From Erpetoichthys calabaricus (taxonomy: Eukaryota; Chordata; Cladistia; Polypteriformes; Polypteridae), in assembly GCF_900747795.2 (NCBI RefSeq), contig NC_041394.2:284976667-285040666 (forward strand): a DNA stretch of 64,000 nucleotides, in the 5' to 3' direction. Shown here piece after piece: positions 24,633 through 36,345 of the stretch. A program made the position numbers and the translations under genes. A model generated the notes under the pieces. That model was not told the DNA's origin. It did not search any database and saw only the letters and a list, made by a program, of their open reading frames with translations. Position 1 is the first letter of the stretch; each line of letters begins with the position of its first letter.

Positions 24633-24771
24633 ATTATGTTATGTGAGATAGATAGTGTGTATTGAAGTGACTAGTGGAGGTCTCTGTTTAGGGTGTGACC
24701 AGCTGTCATCTCCAGAGGTGCCTCTTCCGCATCGGACATTGGACATACAATTTATTACTGTAGAGCCCGAC

Positions 24772-27700
24772 ATCACACAAAGAGTGCCACAATGGGCTTT
24801 AATAGGCCCTGTCTTTTGACAGCCCCCCAGTCTTGACTCTCTAAGAAAACACGAAAAAAACTCTCCAAAAAACCCTTGTAGGGAAAAAAATGGAAGAAAC
24901 CTTGGGAAAGGCAATTCAGAGAGAGACCCCTTTTCAGGTAGGTTGGGCGTGCAGTGAGTGTCAAAAACAGCAGCAAATAATATAATACAATACACAGAAC
25001 AGAACGCACTAATCCTCAATATAATACAATAGTAATATTACAAGTACAGAGCAAAATACAAGAGTAAATGATATCACTGTGGTAATGCGCCTGCCAGGCA
25101 TTACCACTTTAAAGGGGAAAAAGTCCTAAGAATAGGGTAGACTCGACTTTTGCGGAATAAAAAATTAAAGCACTTACCTGTTTAAATCGTTGAAGTGCGA
25201 AGTGCGCTTTCGCGATCATTTTTATCTTTGGCTCCGGCAGGTTCACGCAGCGGGACGATGGCTACAGGTCGGACCTGCTAGAGGAGGCTGCGCGTACCCC
25301 GTCATAAAGCCGAGCGTCTTTTTAGCCACCTGCAGTCAGGAAAGAGAAATGTACCGAACGTTAGTTAATTTAGTGCATGAATTAGTTTGAGAAGAGAGTC
25401 CCAGAATAAAGTCCCAAGAAAAAGTAACTTACTTTTGTAGTCGGCTCATCCGAGGGGAGCGCTTCAGGATGCGCTCAAGTTTGCGCTCGTGCACGCGAGG
25501 CCGGTATCCTTACTGCCTTGCAAGGATTGAAGGGCGCACCTGTGCAGAAAGCAGACGTCAGTCACGATTGGTGTAAGGGAGCAGCGTGTCGTAGGATTGG
25601 CTGAAGGTTTGTTCCCCGAGTATAAGAGGCACTACCTGCGGTTCGGTGTCATCTTTAGAGTCGGTGGCGTGAATAGCGAATTCATTTCGTATACCAAACA
25701 CTGGTTTGTGCCTATATTTGTAAATATTTTGTATGTAAGTAGATTTCTCCTAATTGTACCATTGTTTTGGTGGAGATGTCTTATAGTTCAGGTTTGTTGT
25801 GCACTTTTTTTTTCTGGAATATACACATTTTTTTTGGAAATATTTTTGTGGTCTCTTTGGATTTTGGAGTGTGTATAGTTTCTTCCTGATTGTTTCTTTT
25901 CTTTAGGAAGACTACAGTTTTATGTATATACATTTTGTCTTTATTTTTCATTTTGGGGACTTTCAAAGTTCACCGTATATTCAATATTTTTGATTGGGAC
26001 ATCATTATTGTGTTTTTGTGCACCTGTAAATGAAAGCCACTTCTGTTTTAGGAAATTAATCACCTTTTTGTGTCTGTGTCTCCATGTCTTGTCTGACTTC
26101 TCTCAAGTTTGATCCCGGTCAGCCCCAAAGTACAGGATGCACATTGTGTAGTTTGGTGCCAACCTTGCCACTACACTGGGTGTCACAGTTACATAATAGG
26201 ATTCAGATTTGTTCAGTGTCCTGGAGACTGCGACCATCAAGCTGCCTCCCCAATACTGGCCATTCCACAGGTGAGTCAGTGCTTGGCCAGCCAATTGATG
26301 AAAGGACCCCTCTACCTGACAATTCCAGTGCTCGTCCGTCAGAGATGACTTTACCTTAGACAGGCAGACAACTTGGTAGTAGGTCAGTCACAAGGAGTGC
26401 CACATTTGAGTACCGAGAAGAGAAACAATAGGTGAGGGTTAGTAACAAATTAAAACTATCATATTACTTATGTTTTAGTGCTAATGACTAACAACAAGAT
26501 GCAGTATGCACCGTTAATCGGCAGCTCTAGTCAGGATATGCTAAAATGAAGTAATGAGTCTTCAGCCGGGATTTGAAAGCAGAGAACGAAGGGGCATCTC
26601 TTATAGTAGCAGGCCGACCAGTCCACAGTTTAGAAGCCCTGTAAGTAAAAGCTCAACCTCCCACTGTTATTTTATTAATCTTTGGTATCATAAGCAAACC
26701 AGCACCTTGAGATCTTAATTTACTATCTGGTTTGTAAGTAATGATAAGTTCAGATCAGTAAACTGAACCTTGGTTGTTAAAGGCTTTATATATTAAATGT
26801 AGGATTTTGAAATCTGACCCAAATTTAACCAGGAGCCAGTGTGAGGATTTAAGAACTGGAGTTATGTATTCGTATGTTCTTGTTCTTGCAATAATTCTTG
26901 CAGCAGCATTTTGAATTAACTGGAGGCTGTATAAAGAACAATCTGAACATCCAGTGAATATCGCATTGCAGTAGTCAGTCCTGCTAGAAATAAATGCATG
27001 AATTAATTTCTCAGTATCCCACATATTTAGAAAAAGCCTTAATTTCCCAACATTTTTAAGATGGAAGAGACATGTTTTGGACAGTTTTATAATCTGAGCT
27101 TTAAATGAAATGCTAGAGTCAAAAAGAATGTCTAGCTTGCAGGATGATTCAGTAAAATTAATGGTGATTCCAACTGAGTCCCTCCAATAATTAGCATTTC
27201 TGTTTTATCGGTGTTTAAAGACAAGTAGTTCTCATCCATTCACTCTTTTAATTCACTAATACAACTAATTAAAAACAACATTAGATAAATATTATTTGGT
27301 CTAAATGAAAGGTATAACAGGGTGTCATCTGGGTACAAATGAAAGTTAACATTATGTTTTCTAATGATAGATCCCACTGGAAGCATGTAAAGTGAAAAGA
27401 GTAAAAGATCCCAGTATTAAGCATTGTGGGACACCATATCTCAGTTCTGTGTATAATGATGAAGTACTGACAGCACATTTCTGTACATACTGGAATCAAT
27501 TTGATAAATAAGAACTAAACTAGGCAAGGACAGTGCCTGTAAGGCCAATGTCATTTTCCAGCCCGTGTAGTAAAATAAAATGGTCAATGTTGTTAAATGC
27601 TGTGCTTAAGACTAACAACATAATTACAGTTGAGTTTCCTTCATCAGAGGATATCAGAATGTCGTTTACAACGCGCATTAGTGCCATTTCTGTACTATGA

Positions 27701-28975
27701 CCAGTGTGGAAGCCAGACTGGAATTTCTCAAATAAATTGTGATGTGTAAGGTGTGACTGAAGCTAACTGGCGACTACTTTTTCTAGTATTTTAGAGAGAA
27801 ACAGTAAATTTGAAATAGGCCCATAATTATTTAGTATGTGTGGGTCTAGGTCTGACTTTTTAAGTAATGGTTTAATGACTGACACTTTTAGTCCATCAGG
27901 TAATGTGCCATGCAATAATGAACTATTGGTAATGTTAAGAACATCCATTGCACTTTTTACTAGTTTTGTTGGTACTGGATCTAGGGAACAAATAGTAGAT
28001 TTCGTTTTAGAAATTACAATTAAGACTTCCTATTTTGTTACAGGATTAAAAGTTCTACAATGTAGAATGCAACAGGGTCTGCCAAGCTAGTATGCAGTTT
28101 CTACTGTGATGCTTGATCTGGGATCTTATATTTTTAATTTTCTCAATAAAAAAGTTCATAAAGTCTAAATTCCTATTTGTTAAAATAACCATTTTTCTAA
28201 ACAGTGCACAAGGATTATTATTGTTGTTGTCTATTATTTTAGAATAGTAGTCTGAGTGAGCTTTAAAGAGAGCTTTTTTTATATTTTTTAGCACTCTCTG
28301 TCCATGAAATTTGAAAGACCTGCAGCTTTGTTGTTCTCCATTTGTGCTCCAGTTTTTAAGACACTCTAGTTTAAGAGCTTGAGTACTCTCATTAAACCAG
28401 GGAGAGTTTCTATGTGCTTTGATCACTTTTGTTTTTTAATGGGAGCCACTGTGTCCAGAGCATCTCTCAAGGTCAGTTTATAATGTGATGTTTGCTGATT
28501 TAAATTGTTTTCCATGTTTACATTTGATGTTAACTGACACTTGACTTACTCAAATTTATTTATAAACGTTGAAGCACAATACAATCTAGATGTCACACTG
28601 TCTTTGTTTTAATCTGTGAGTGTATTGGTAAGGGTGGAGCCAAATCAAATGTAGTTAAGTAGTGATCAGAAATAACTTCATTTAATGCAGTAATACATAA
28701 ATTTAGAATTTCAGCATTGTAAGTTATAATTAAAACAAATGTGAGATTATGATTATGAGTTTGACCTTTGACAATCTGACAAAATCTCACTGAATTTAAC
28801 AAATAAGTAAAACATTTGCTAAAATGGTCAGTTTCCACATCAATGTGTACATTAAAATCCCCCATCAACACTACGTGATCATAATTTATAGTCAAATCTG
28901 ATAAAAGGTTGCCATATTCAATCCTGAAAAATGAATATGGCCCTGGTGGTCTGTGGACTAATTGTGTTGAAATCT
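24772..28975 (-). mobile_element. L2-type LINE, 5'-truncated, split by a solo LTR
   Basis: Minus-strand remnants in order are: endonuclease (28975-28593, with YDHVVLMGDFNVHID and ISDHYLTTFDL), the region before RT (28426-28055), RT start (27948-27763, SSLLHGTLPDGLKVSVIKPL), RT core near 27500-27280 and the RT C-terminal part (27024-26755, LIHAFISSRTDYCNAIFTG...QNAAARIIARTR). A 3' UTR follows, ending near 24772. The same family supplies the plus-strand copy at 45466-47630, whose 3' UTR matches at 47400-47625. The frame is broken by multiple stops and shifts. The 3' UTR is interrupted by an LTR (25078-26187). The 5' end is truncated inside the endonuclease, as is usual for LINEs. Confidence 0.85.
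25078..26187 (+). mobile_element. Solo LTR of an LTR retroelement
   Basis: The insert interrupts the 3' UTR of the L2, which resumes on both sides. It begins TGTGGTAATG and ends GTGTCACA, the TG...CA ends of an LTR. It is flanked by an imperfect 5-bp duplication (ATCAC at 25073-25077, GTTAC at 26188-26192). A TATA-type sequence (TATAAGAGGC, 25621) lies about midway, as expected for the U3/R part. No internal region or second LTR is present, so the rest was probably removed by LTR-LTR recombination. At 1.1 kb it is a long LTR. The family is not determined (gypsy-like or endogenous retrovirus). It is younger than the L2. Confidence 0.72.
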
Positions 28976-29044
28976 GTTTTAATATTTAAAATGAGTGCCT
29001 CAAAAGATGTGAAGTCACCCAAATTTTTACAAGTGATTTGCATT

Positions 29045-29228
29045 TTGTCACAATGACTCTGGAACAAACTACCAAAACATGTAGTTGAAGCAGAAACCTT
29101 GACAACCTTTCAGAAGAATCTGGATGAGATATTGGGACAGCTCAGCTATTAGCTGAACAAATGAGTCTGATGAAATGAAAGGTCTCCACTCATTTGTGAA
29201 ATTTCTTATGTTTCTAATTGACATGAAA
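29045..29228 (+). mobile_element. LINE 3' end (RT C-terminus and UTR)
   Basis: Positions 29057-29152 encode LWNKLPKHVVEAETLTTF and further residues in one frame, closed by TAG. This is the 'LWN.LP..VVEA..L..FK..LD' C-terminus shared by CR1/L2-like and Rex-type LINE proteins. A short 3' UTR ends near TTTCTTATGTTTC (about 29218). Only the last 31 codons survive, the outcome of severe 5' truncation. It abuts the 5' end of the minus-strand L2. Confidence 0.62.
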
Positions 29229-29659
29229 ATAGTGTGAAGTTGTAAAAAAACAAGTGAGACTGATGAGGGGAGGAGAGATTTTAAGTCAAATGCAAAAAAC
29301 CAACTAGATATTTCTATTATTGGTAAAAAAAATAGGTGCATATTAGTCTAGATTAATATTAATCTGTTTGAACATAGTTAGCTGATACACCTGTAAAGTT
29401 TTATAAAAATAAAAGGTGAAATACTGAGAAGCTTGAAGCATGCCAGGAAACAAGCTGAAAATCAACAGCTTTCCAAAGATGCCAGCTTTGCTTCACCTCC
29501 CTCCACTCCTCTCCAGTTCAAGTTCACAGCATTTGCTTCTTGGTAAGTCATCTGTTTTCTAATGAGCTTATCCCAGCTATTCTTAAGTGATTAACATTTA
29601 AATAAAATGGCAAAATTTTTTATCAGCATTTGGTCTTATTGAGTTTTATTTTATTTTAT

Positions 29660-30199
29660 ACTAGCTGTCCCCCGCAGCTCTGTCTATGTTGTAGTGAAAA
29701 ATCAATAAAAAAAATGTAATTCTGGCCAAGTGTAAGGTAGGTACGCTCAAATGTCAAATGTTGCCACTGTATCTGATCGTATTCAGCTCTGACGGAACAG
29801 CATCCCTTGCGTGGGGAGAAAAGCACATAGCCATGATATCTGTGGCAATCAACAGCTACCCTTTAAAACGCACGTAGCTCTGATCTCTCTCTCTAAAAAA
29901 TGTCAAACGTTACTCCTTAACAATCTGTAGATGATAATGCCTGTTGAACAAACAGGTATCGCTAGCTAAGCGGAGGCAAGGTATGTTCCAACTTGTGGTG
30001 AGAGGTAGACTGACTCGAACGGAGGCTAGCAGCCTGCACCCTCTCTCTCGGATTCATGCAAATAAATCAGTACCACAAGCAAAGTCACAAAATCAAGTGG
30101 AATGTTCAAGCAAATTATAGAAAAAAAATCGATCTAAATGTGTTAAGTAGTTCTCTCATGAAAAGCGAACAGACATACAGAGAGACAGACAGACATTGG

Positions 30200-30200
<1 letters not shown>
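29660..30200. repeat. Dispersed repeat with hairpin end and AT microsatellite tail
   Basis: It starts with a perfect hairpin, AGCTG TCCCCCG CAGCT (29663-29679), next to CTAG (29661-29664). It ends '...GTTAAGTAGTTCTCTCATGAAAAG...GACAGACAGACATTGGAT' running into the TA tract. The sequence resembles a common animal repeat with this start and finish. On the minus strand, the hairpin followed by CTAG and T would suit a Helitron 3' end, but I could not find a TC start. Class unresolved. Confidence 0.38.
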
Positions 30201-30274
<74 letters not shown>

Positions 30275-30282
30275 GTATGTAT
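30201..30282. repeat. (TA)n and (TATG)n microsatellite
   Basis: About 30 TA units are followed by five to six ATGT units. Confidence 0.95.
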
Positions 30283-31133
30283 AAGATTTAACTTTTTTTT
30301 ATTTACTTTTCCTACAAAAAAACTAACCAAAGTATCCAGAGGAACTATGGCCCCCAGTGGAAACAAAAGCAGAAAGACATTTACAGTATATTAGTTTTTC
30401 ACAGACAAACAGACTTGAGCAGCACCATCTTTGGCTTGAGTTAGTACATTTCAGCTTGTATTATGTATATCTTGTTACCAACTGTGACAAGAACATTCAT
30501 AAGGAAATTTCTGCTTTGGCTCATTCAGATTCTCATATGGCTTTCATCCTTAGGGGATCCAGGTTGATGGAGTTGTGACTCAAGGTGGGAGTTACCATCC
30601 ATGTGTGTTTGTGTATAGAGTAGCACTTGGATGGGGTGGTGGAGGTTTTCTGTAATTTAACTGGTGTCAGGAACGGTTTAGACATAGGTGCAAGGATCGG
30701 CGTACCACCCTGTTGATTGTAGCAATTACCTTGTTTTGGATGTGTATTTTGCCTCAAATTATAGTTTGTTACCATATTGAATTCGTTTTTGGAGTTTGCT
30801 TATCATCCTTCTTGTAAATTAAAAAAAAGTTTTATTTTGTTACCAATAACTTTTCTTCCTTGTGCCACATGACCATGCTCAGCACATCTATTACATCATA
30901 GTGTTTGCTGGTATGAATATGGCGTCTGTCATTTCACATGTTATTCCACACATGGTTGGACAAATATCTTGTGCCTCCATTTCTAGAGTAGTTAGATTAT
31001 ATAACAAGTAGGCCCCAGCGTCAGGAATCGTTTTTGTTTTTGAACTCTTTTTCATCTTTGACTCAGATTCCCATTTTGCTCTTGTGTTTTGGTTGCTTTA
31101 TCGTCTGTCTCTTTGGCTCTGACCCAGCTTTCT
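30283..31133. other. Unassigned DNA
   Basis: No motif-bearing frame, RNA signal or terminal repeat was found. Confidence 0.5.
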
Positions 31134-31141
31134 CTGTTGAC

Positions 31142-31698
31142 CAGGGATCCTCAATCACAGTCCTGGAGGGCTGCAGTGGCTGTAGGTTTTTGTTCTAACC
31201 CAGTTACTTAATTAGAAAACAATTTTTCTAATAATTTAATTTAATGGCTTTGTTAGTGCTTTAAATCTGTTATATTAGGTCATTCTCATATCCTACATTT
31301 TTTCCCCTTTCTAAGGATATCATCCAAATGCTTTGAAGGCTAAAATGGAGGAGTAATTCTCAGTCCTTCATTTTTTTGTCTTCACTTTCCTTCCATGTAT
31401 TTAATTAAATCCAATAGTGCATGATAAATACACACAGGTGTAAATGGTAACAAGCTAAATAGAAATGCTGGTCTCTTTTGACATTTGCATGTTATTGCTA
31501 ATTAGGAGCAATTAAAAACCAAGAATACAGCTGTTTAATACTAAAGTAAGCAATAAGGGTTCAAAATCTTAACGAGCGAGACAACTAAAGTGAAGCAGAA
31601 GTGTTACTTGAGCAATAAGTGAGTCTTATTAAGCAACTGGAATGGAGCAAAAACCTGCATCCACTATGGTCCTCTAGGACCGTAATTGAGGACCCCTG
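31142..31698. mobile_element. hAT-type MITE with 8-bp TSD
   Basis: This 557-bp non-coding element has long imperfect terminal inverted repeats. The left end is CAGGGATCCTCAATCACAGT. The right end, reverse-complemented, is CAGGGGTCCTCAATTACGGT, and the inner 'GCAGGTTTTTG' similarity also continues. It is flanked by CTGTTGAC (31134-31141) and CTCTTGAC (31699-31706), which match at 7 of 8 positions, the 8-bp duplication typical of hAT. There is no transposase, so it depended on an autonomous relative. Confidence 0.85.
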
Positions 31699-31706
31699 CT
31701 CTTGAC

Positions 31707-33890
31707 CATGATTTGCTGCTAAACACTGCCATCTCCTGGTTATTTTTGTACTTGCAATTTCCTTCAACAACTGTGTGTCATAACAGCAATCCCTGTAAAA
31801 CAAAGATTTTAAACAGAAAAAATACACCCTTCTCTCAAAATGATTCTGAGCTAGCAGAATAGTTCTTCTGCTTCATATGAGTTCTTTGAAATGAACACCT
31901 GCTTCCTGCCAATGGGTCGAATTTATAGTGATCAGATATCCTAGAAGTGATGTGGCTTTAAAACCCAGGTGGAGACGTCATCACAACTCCTTGGATTTTT
32001 GGCCTTTGGAGCTGCAGGCAAAAGGAAAGGGTTAGTTAGTGACAGCACCTGCTCTTGTCCCCAAGTGGAAGTACTTACCCCAACAGAGCCTTGAAGACGT
32101 CCCCTAAAGCACATGGGTGTCACACTGGTTTAAAGGGCTGCCTCTCCTCTCTCTCTCTCCTCTTTTGTGATCTTTTTGGATAGCTAGTCTTGAGTTTGTA
32201 TTCAGATTGTACTGTAACTCACAGCGGTGGCAGTGGTGCCTGCCATCAGAAATAACCCTCATGTTAAATGCACCAATTTATTTCAGGCACAGTAAGTATC
32301 ACAACATTGAATTGTGGTGAATAATAATACTGGAGATGACAATATTTCTGGGTTTTTTTTCCAAATTCATTAGTTCAGTTACTAATTTATATTTATTAAA
32401 ATCATGCTAAAGCAAATTAAAGACAATTGTTGCTTATTACAATTTAAATCAAGACGAAATTGCTGATCATAGCATAGCACATCACTGTTAGAGCTGCTGC
32501 TGTGGCTGATTCCTGTTTTGAATTAATTGTAGTAACTGGTTAGACTGGTCATTCCTAATTCTTTTGCATCTAGCAAAATACACTTAATCTTGGTTTACTT
32601 TAACTTATTTCACACAGCATTAACGTTTACATCCTGCATATTTACATGGCCCATGAAATGAATTGAACATTTTAAGTATTGTACAGGTGAAAAGAAATAA
32701 TATGGCAAACTATGTACAGTGTCGTCCTGTTCTATCTTCTGTCCATGACGAACCCCTTTAATGAGCTGCACTGGAGTTTAAACTTACCCAGGGCTTGAAA
32801 GGGTCTGATGTGCTGAAGCAGCACTTCCCTGTTTCTACTTTGTAAATCAGATTTTAGTGGCACATGGCAGTCTGACCTCAAAGGGGACCTCCCAGTTCTG
32901 CACAATACTGTATGTATTTTACCACCAACAGCCCATCCATCCCACCCTGTTCTTTGAAGTTTACGTATATTAAAAGCACTCAACAATCCAATTCCTGCTT
33001 GAATTTATATGTACGGTACATATTGTGAGGAGTAAGAAAAAGGCAAACAAACGGGCAATACTGCGTGCGTCCAAAGAGGCTACTTGCTAACCACATCTTC
33101 TTTGAGCTTTGCCTAACTTTCTTTCCTCCACTTCACATCACATTTTCCACTTTGTCTTACTTTCTTCCATGCGGAGGGCAGCTGCACTCGCTGCCAGCCC
33201 TATAATGTCTGCACGATTAAAGCTGTATCATGGTCAGTGGCACTCTTCTTTTGGTGGCATTCATTTGCATGAACTGCAGTCCCCATTACTCCACGTGAAC
33301 ACTGCTGAGGAAAAAAAAAAAAGATGCGCTACATAAGAGTACCACATTTGCTACAGCTTTGTTACCAATAAATAAAGAAACACAGGGGGGCTAATTTCCT
33401 CCTTTCTATAATGTCACCAAATTCAAATCAGTCAATGCATTTTTGAGATTTTGCAGTATTTCGTTTTTCTGTCGTGGTGAGATTATACCTCTAAATATTA
33501 ATGTATTGAAATGTCCTTTCTTAACAATTACCTACTGACCAAAATGTAACATCATGCCATATTCCACGTTTTTACCTAAATGAGAAATGTGTTTGTGATT
33601 AATGAGTAAGTGAATCAACTTTGCGTTATATATTACAGTATGTATAGATTATTGTATTACACACTGTAAGAGCCATTTGCTAGTTATTTAAGTTATATGA
33701 AATATTTACCTATATATTAGGGCATAGTCTATGGGAGGTTCTTATAAACCACACAAGCTGAATTGAATTGGTAAATTCTAACCATTTCTTGTCTCGCTGA
33801 TTATAGTTTAGACTCAGTTAGTGACCTGCCTTGCCGTGTGTAAGGCATGGAGGGCACACGGTTTTAAACCTTGCCTTAATGTGCCCAAAA
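31707..33890. other. Unassigned DNA
   Basis: The 31950-32300 part is more GC-balanced and may be an unclassified repeat. Frames of up to 84 codons have no motifs. No RNA gene or transposon end was identified. Confidence 0.5.
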
Positions 33891-33894
33891 AGAG

Positions 33895-34135
33895 TGGTGG
33901 CTCTGAGGCTAAGGAGCTGCGTTGGTATCCCGAAGGTTGCCAGTTCGAATCCCCGTCACTGCCAAAAAGGCCACTGCTCTGCTGGGCCCTTGAGCAAGGT
34001 CCTTAACCTGTAATTGCTCCAGGGGCGCTGTACAATGGCTGACCCTGTGCTCTGACCCCAAGGGGTATGCGAAAACTACCAAATTCCTAATACAAGAAAT
34101 TGTATAAGGCGAAATAAAGAACAAAAAAAAAAAAA
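33895..34135 (+). mobile_element. tRNA-derived SINE with poly-A tail
   Basis: The head has GTGGTGGCTCTGAGGCTAAG and a B-box-like AGTTCGAATCC (33942-33952, one mismatch to consensus). The body contains GCTGGGCCCTTGAGCAAGGT followed by CCTTAACCTG, a stretch common to many fish SINEs. It ends AAATAAAGAACAAAAAAAAAAAA (about 34113-34137). The preserved head, body and tail suggest moderate age. Confidence 0.75.
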
Positions 34136-34137
34136 AG

Positions 34138-35560
34138 TATGTAACGCAATGCAGTTGCAGTGACGTAGGTTTTGAGTATACTGAAGGCGAAGTAAAGCAT
34201 CTTTAAGTTTAGAAACAACTGAAGTTAGACAAGAGAAAAGTTTAGAGAAGAAACATTTTTTTGCTTTTTATTCTACGTGTGTAACAACCATTTTCTTTAT
34301 TCTTGTGTGGACTGTTTGCCTTGAATTTTCACCAAACCTTTTAAAACGAATGTTTGGACTAAGAGGTTTCTTTTGGCATGCCTTTGACCTGTGCTTGCTC
34401 CTGTCTTACTCACCAGCAGCTACACCCACTCTATGCCACATGAGAAAAGTGTGGTTTGTAGATTGAATTGATTTGAACAAAACATACTTTCATCGTTTTC
34501 AATGTCAAGTAGTTGATGGATGCTGCCTGGTAATACTTGATTAATCACTTGCAGATGTAGTTTGCTCTCAAAATTTTGGATGCAAAGTGGGTATTGGCAA
34601 AGTTCCTTTAAAAGAAGCTGCAGAGAGAGGGGGTTTGAAATCAAACCACCCAGTGGTATTTGTGCATATTTTGGTTTGATTCTCTGCATGTTTTAATTTA
34701 GAGATGTTATTGTTGTTGTCTTCTCTCCTGTCAGTGGGCCATATTTCAATTACTGTGTTAATTGGGACTTTGTCTTTCCATAGTCTGTTTATATTGAGCA
34801 TTGAGATTCAGTTTGCTTATATTGTTTGCATAACTTAAATTTTTCCTATATTATATCATTTGGGAAGTTACTGTTGCTGAATTTGTGTATATGTGTAAGC
34901 ATCCTGTGTCTTTACTCAATTAAGTACACTATACAAGAATACAAGAAAAAATAAGAAACCATAGAGGACAGAAGGTACTTCTTCATATTTGATGATAGTC
35001 AGACACACACAGATAGCATCTCTGCATGCCATGTTCTGATGTCTTACTTTGTTATATCTTAATAAAAGAGGTCTTGATACTTCAGGAATTCAATTGCTTG
35101 AAACACCACCGACTGGATTGTCTGCAAAATAAATGTTATGGCGCTTTTCAATTGTTACTGCTTTCTCAAATAAAAAAAAGTACAAAATACAGAATATATC
35201 TAATATTGGAAAAATTTCTAAAGAAAAACTGTTTTTGCCTGGTTTTCTCGTGCAGATAGATGCCACTTTGCCGCAACATCTCCAAATTCCTTCTATCACG
35301 TGTCCATAGGGCAGAGGGGTCCCCGTCTTAGTATATTTATAATAAAATTTTCATCCATCCATCGTTCATTGTGCAAAAATGCAAGATCAAACTGCATATT
35401 TTTCAGTTGTAACTATTCTTAAAACACAGTTTACAGCATGCAATGAGCATTGTTTGAAAATGAACTTGTTGATGCATGTGGATGCTGATGTATTATTTTG
35501 TTCTTATGATTTATATAATGGTCATTTAGTTAAACTGAAGACCATCATGCCAGAGAAATA
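34138..35560. other. Unassigned DNA
   Basis: No supported gene, RNA or repeat boundary. Frames of 60-90 codons lack motifs. Confidence 0.5.
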
Positions 35561-35569
35561 AGACGTTCC

Positions 35570-36345
35570 ATACGCCTACCTGGATGGGCCACCTCAAACT
35601 GAGACCCGAATGCTCAGTGTTCTGTCGTCTCAGTGTATGCTTCAACTGCGGCGAGTTGTTTTAGTGAGGGAGATATTTTATTTGCAGCTTTGCTCAATGG
35701 TTGATGGGTTGACACTCCTCTGGTCATGGGTGGCTTTAATACAACCACTGGCACTAACAGAGCTGGCCATGAGAATTGTGTCAGTCCCCATTGGTCTGAT
35801 GACTGTGGTGAAAGTGGCTCCATGTTCCTTGATTTTGCAAAAGCTCAGGGGCTGCAGATCGCTGGATCCTGGATCCAGTACCCTGAGCCTCATCGTTGGA
35901 CTTGGTATTCCAATATGGGTGGTACAGTGAAGGAGATCGATCACATCCTCGTGTGCAGATGCTGGAACTGCAGGGTCTATAGAAGTGCATAGTTTGTAGA
36001 TTCTGACCACAGACTTGTTGTTGCTACTCTGAAGATCCTGCTTAGGTCCAGTAGGCTACCCACCTTACTAGGTGAATGAGGCTGGACATGGCCAGACTCC
36101 AAGATCAGGCTGTTTCTAATACGTCTGCATGCAGTTTGTGTGAGGAACTTGCAGACTTGGGTAAGACTGCTAATTCTAAAGTGATGTGGGAGACCTTCTG
36201 TGACAAGACCTTGAAGGATGCGAAGTACTGTGTTGGTGTTGCTGGTGTTCCCAGAAGGAGGTGTTTCATCTCGCAGGGCACCCTGGATGTCATAGAGAGG
36301 AGTTACAGCACACGGCTTGATGGCACACCATCTATGGTCTAGTGA
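35570..36345 (+). mobile_element. APE-type LINE fragment (endonuclease part)
   Basis: Remnants run in order. An SVVSVYA-like strand lies near 35620. MGGFNTTTGTNRAGHENC (35726 onward) is the DFN catalytic loop with D replaced by G. RWTWYSNMGGTVKEIDHILV (near 35897) follows, then DSDHRLVVATL (near 36000), the C-terminal SDH motif. After this, 36180-36300 resembles the linker before RT (MWETFCDKTLKDAK). A stop at 35990 and frame changes break it, and no RT follows. The LINE 3' end at 55125-55765 has the style of the same family, but the two do not overlap. Confidence 0.68.

Noticed and set aside
26084-26359. Overlapping frames of about 90 codons
   Set aside because: They span the LTR/L2 junction and are antisense to the L2 3' UTR. 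There is no conserved motif.
30056-30394. 112-codon frame rich in isoleucine and tyrosine
   Set aside because: It is the translation of the TA microsatellite.
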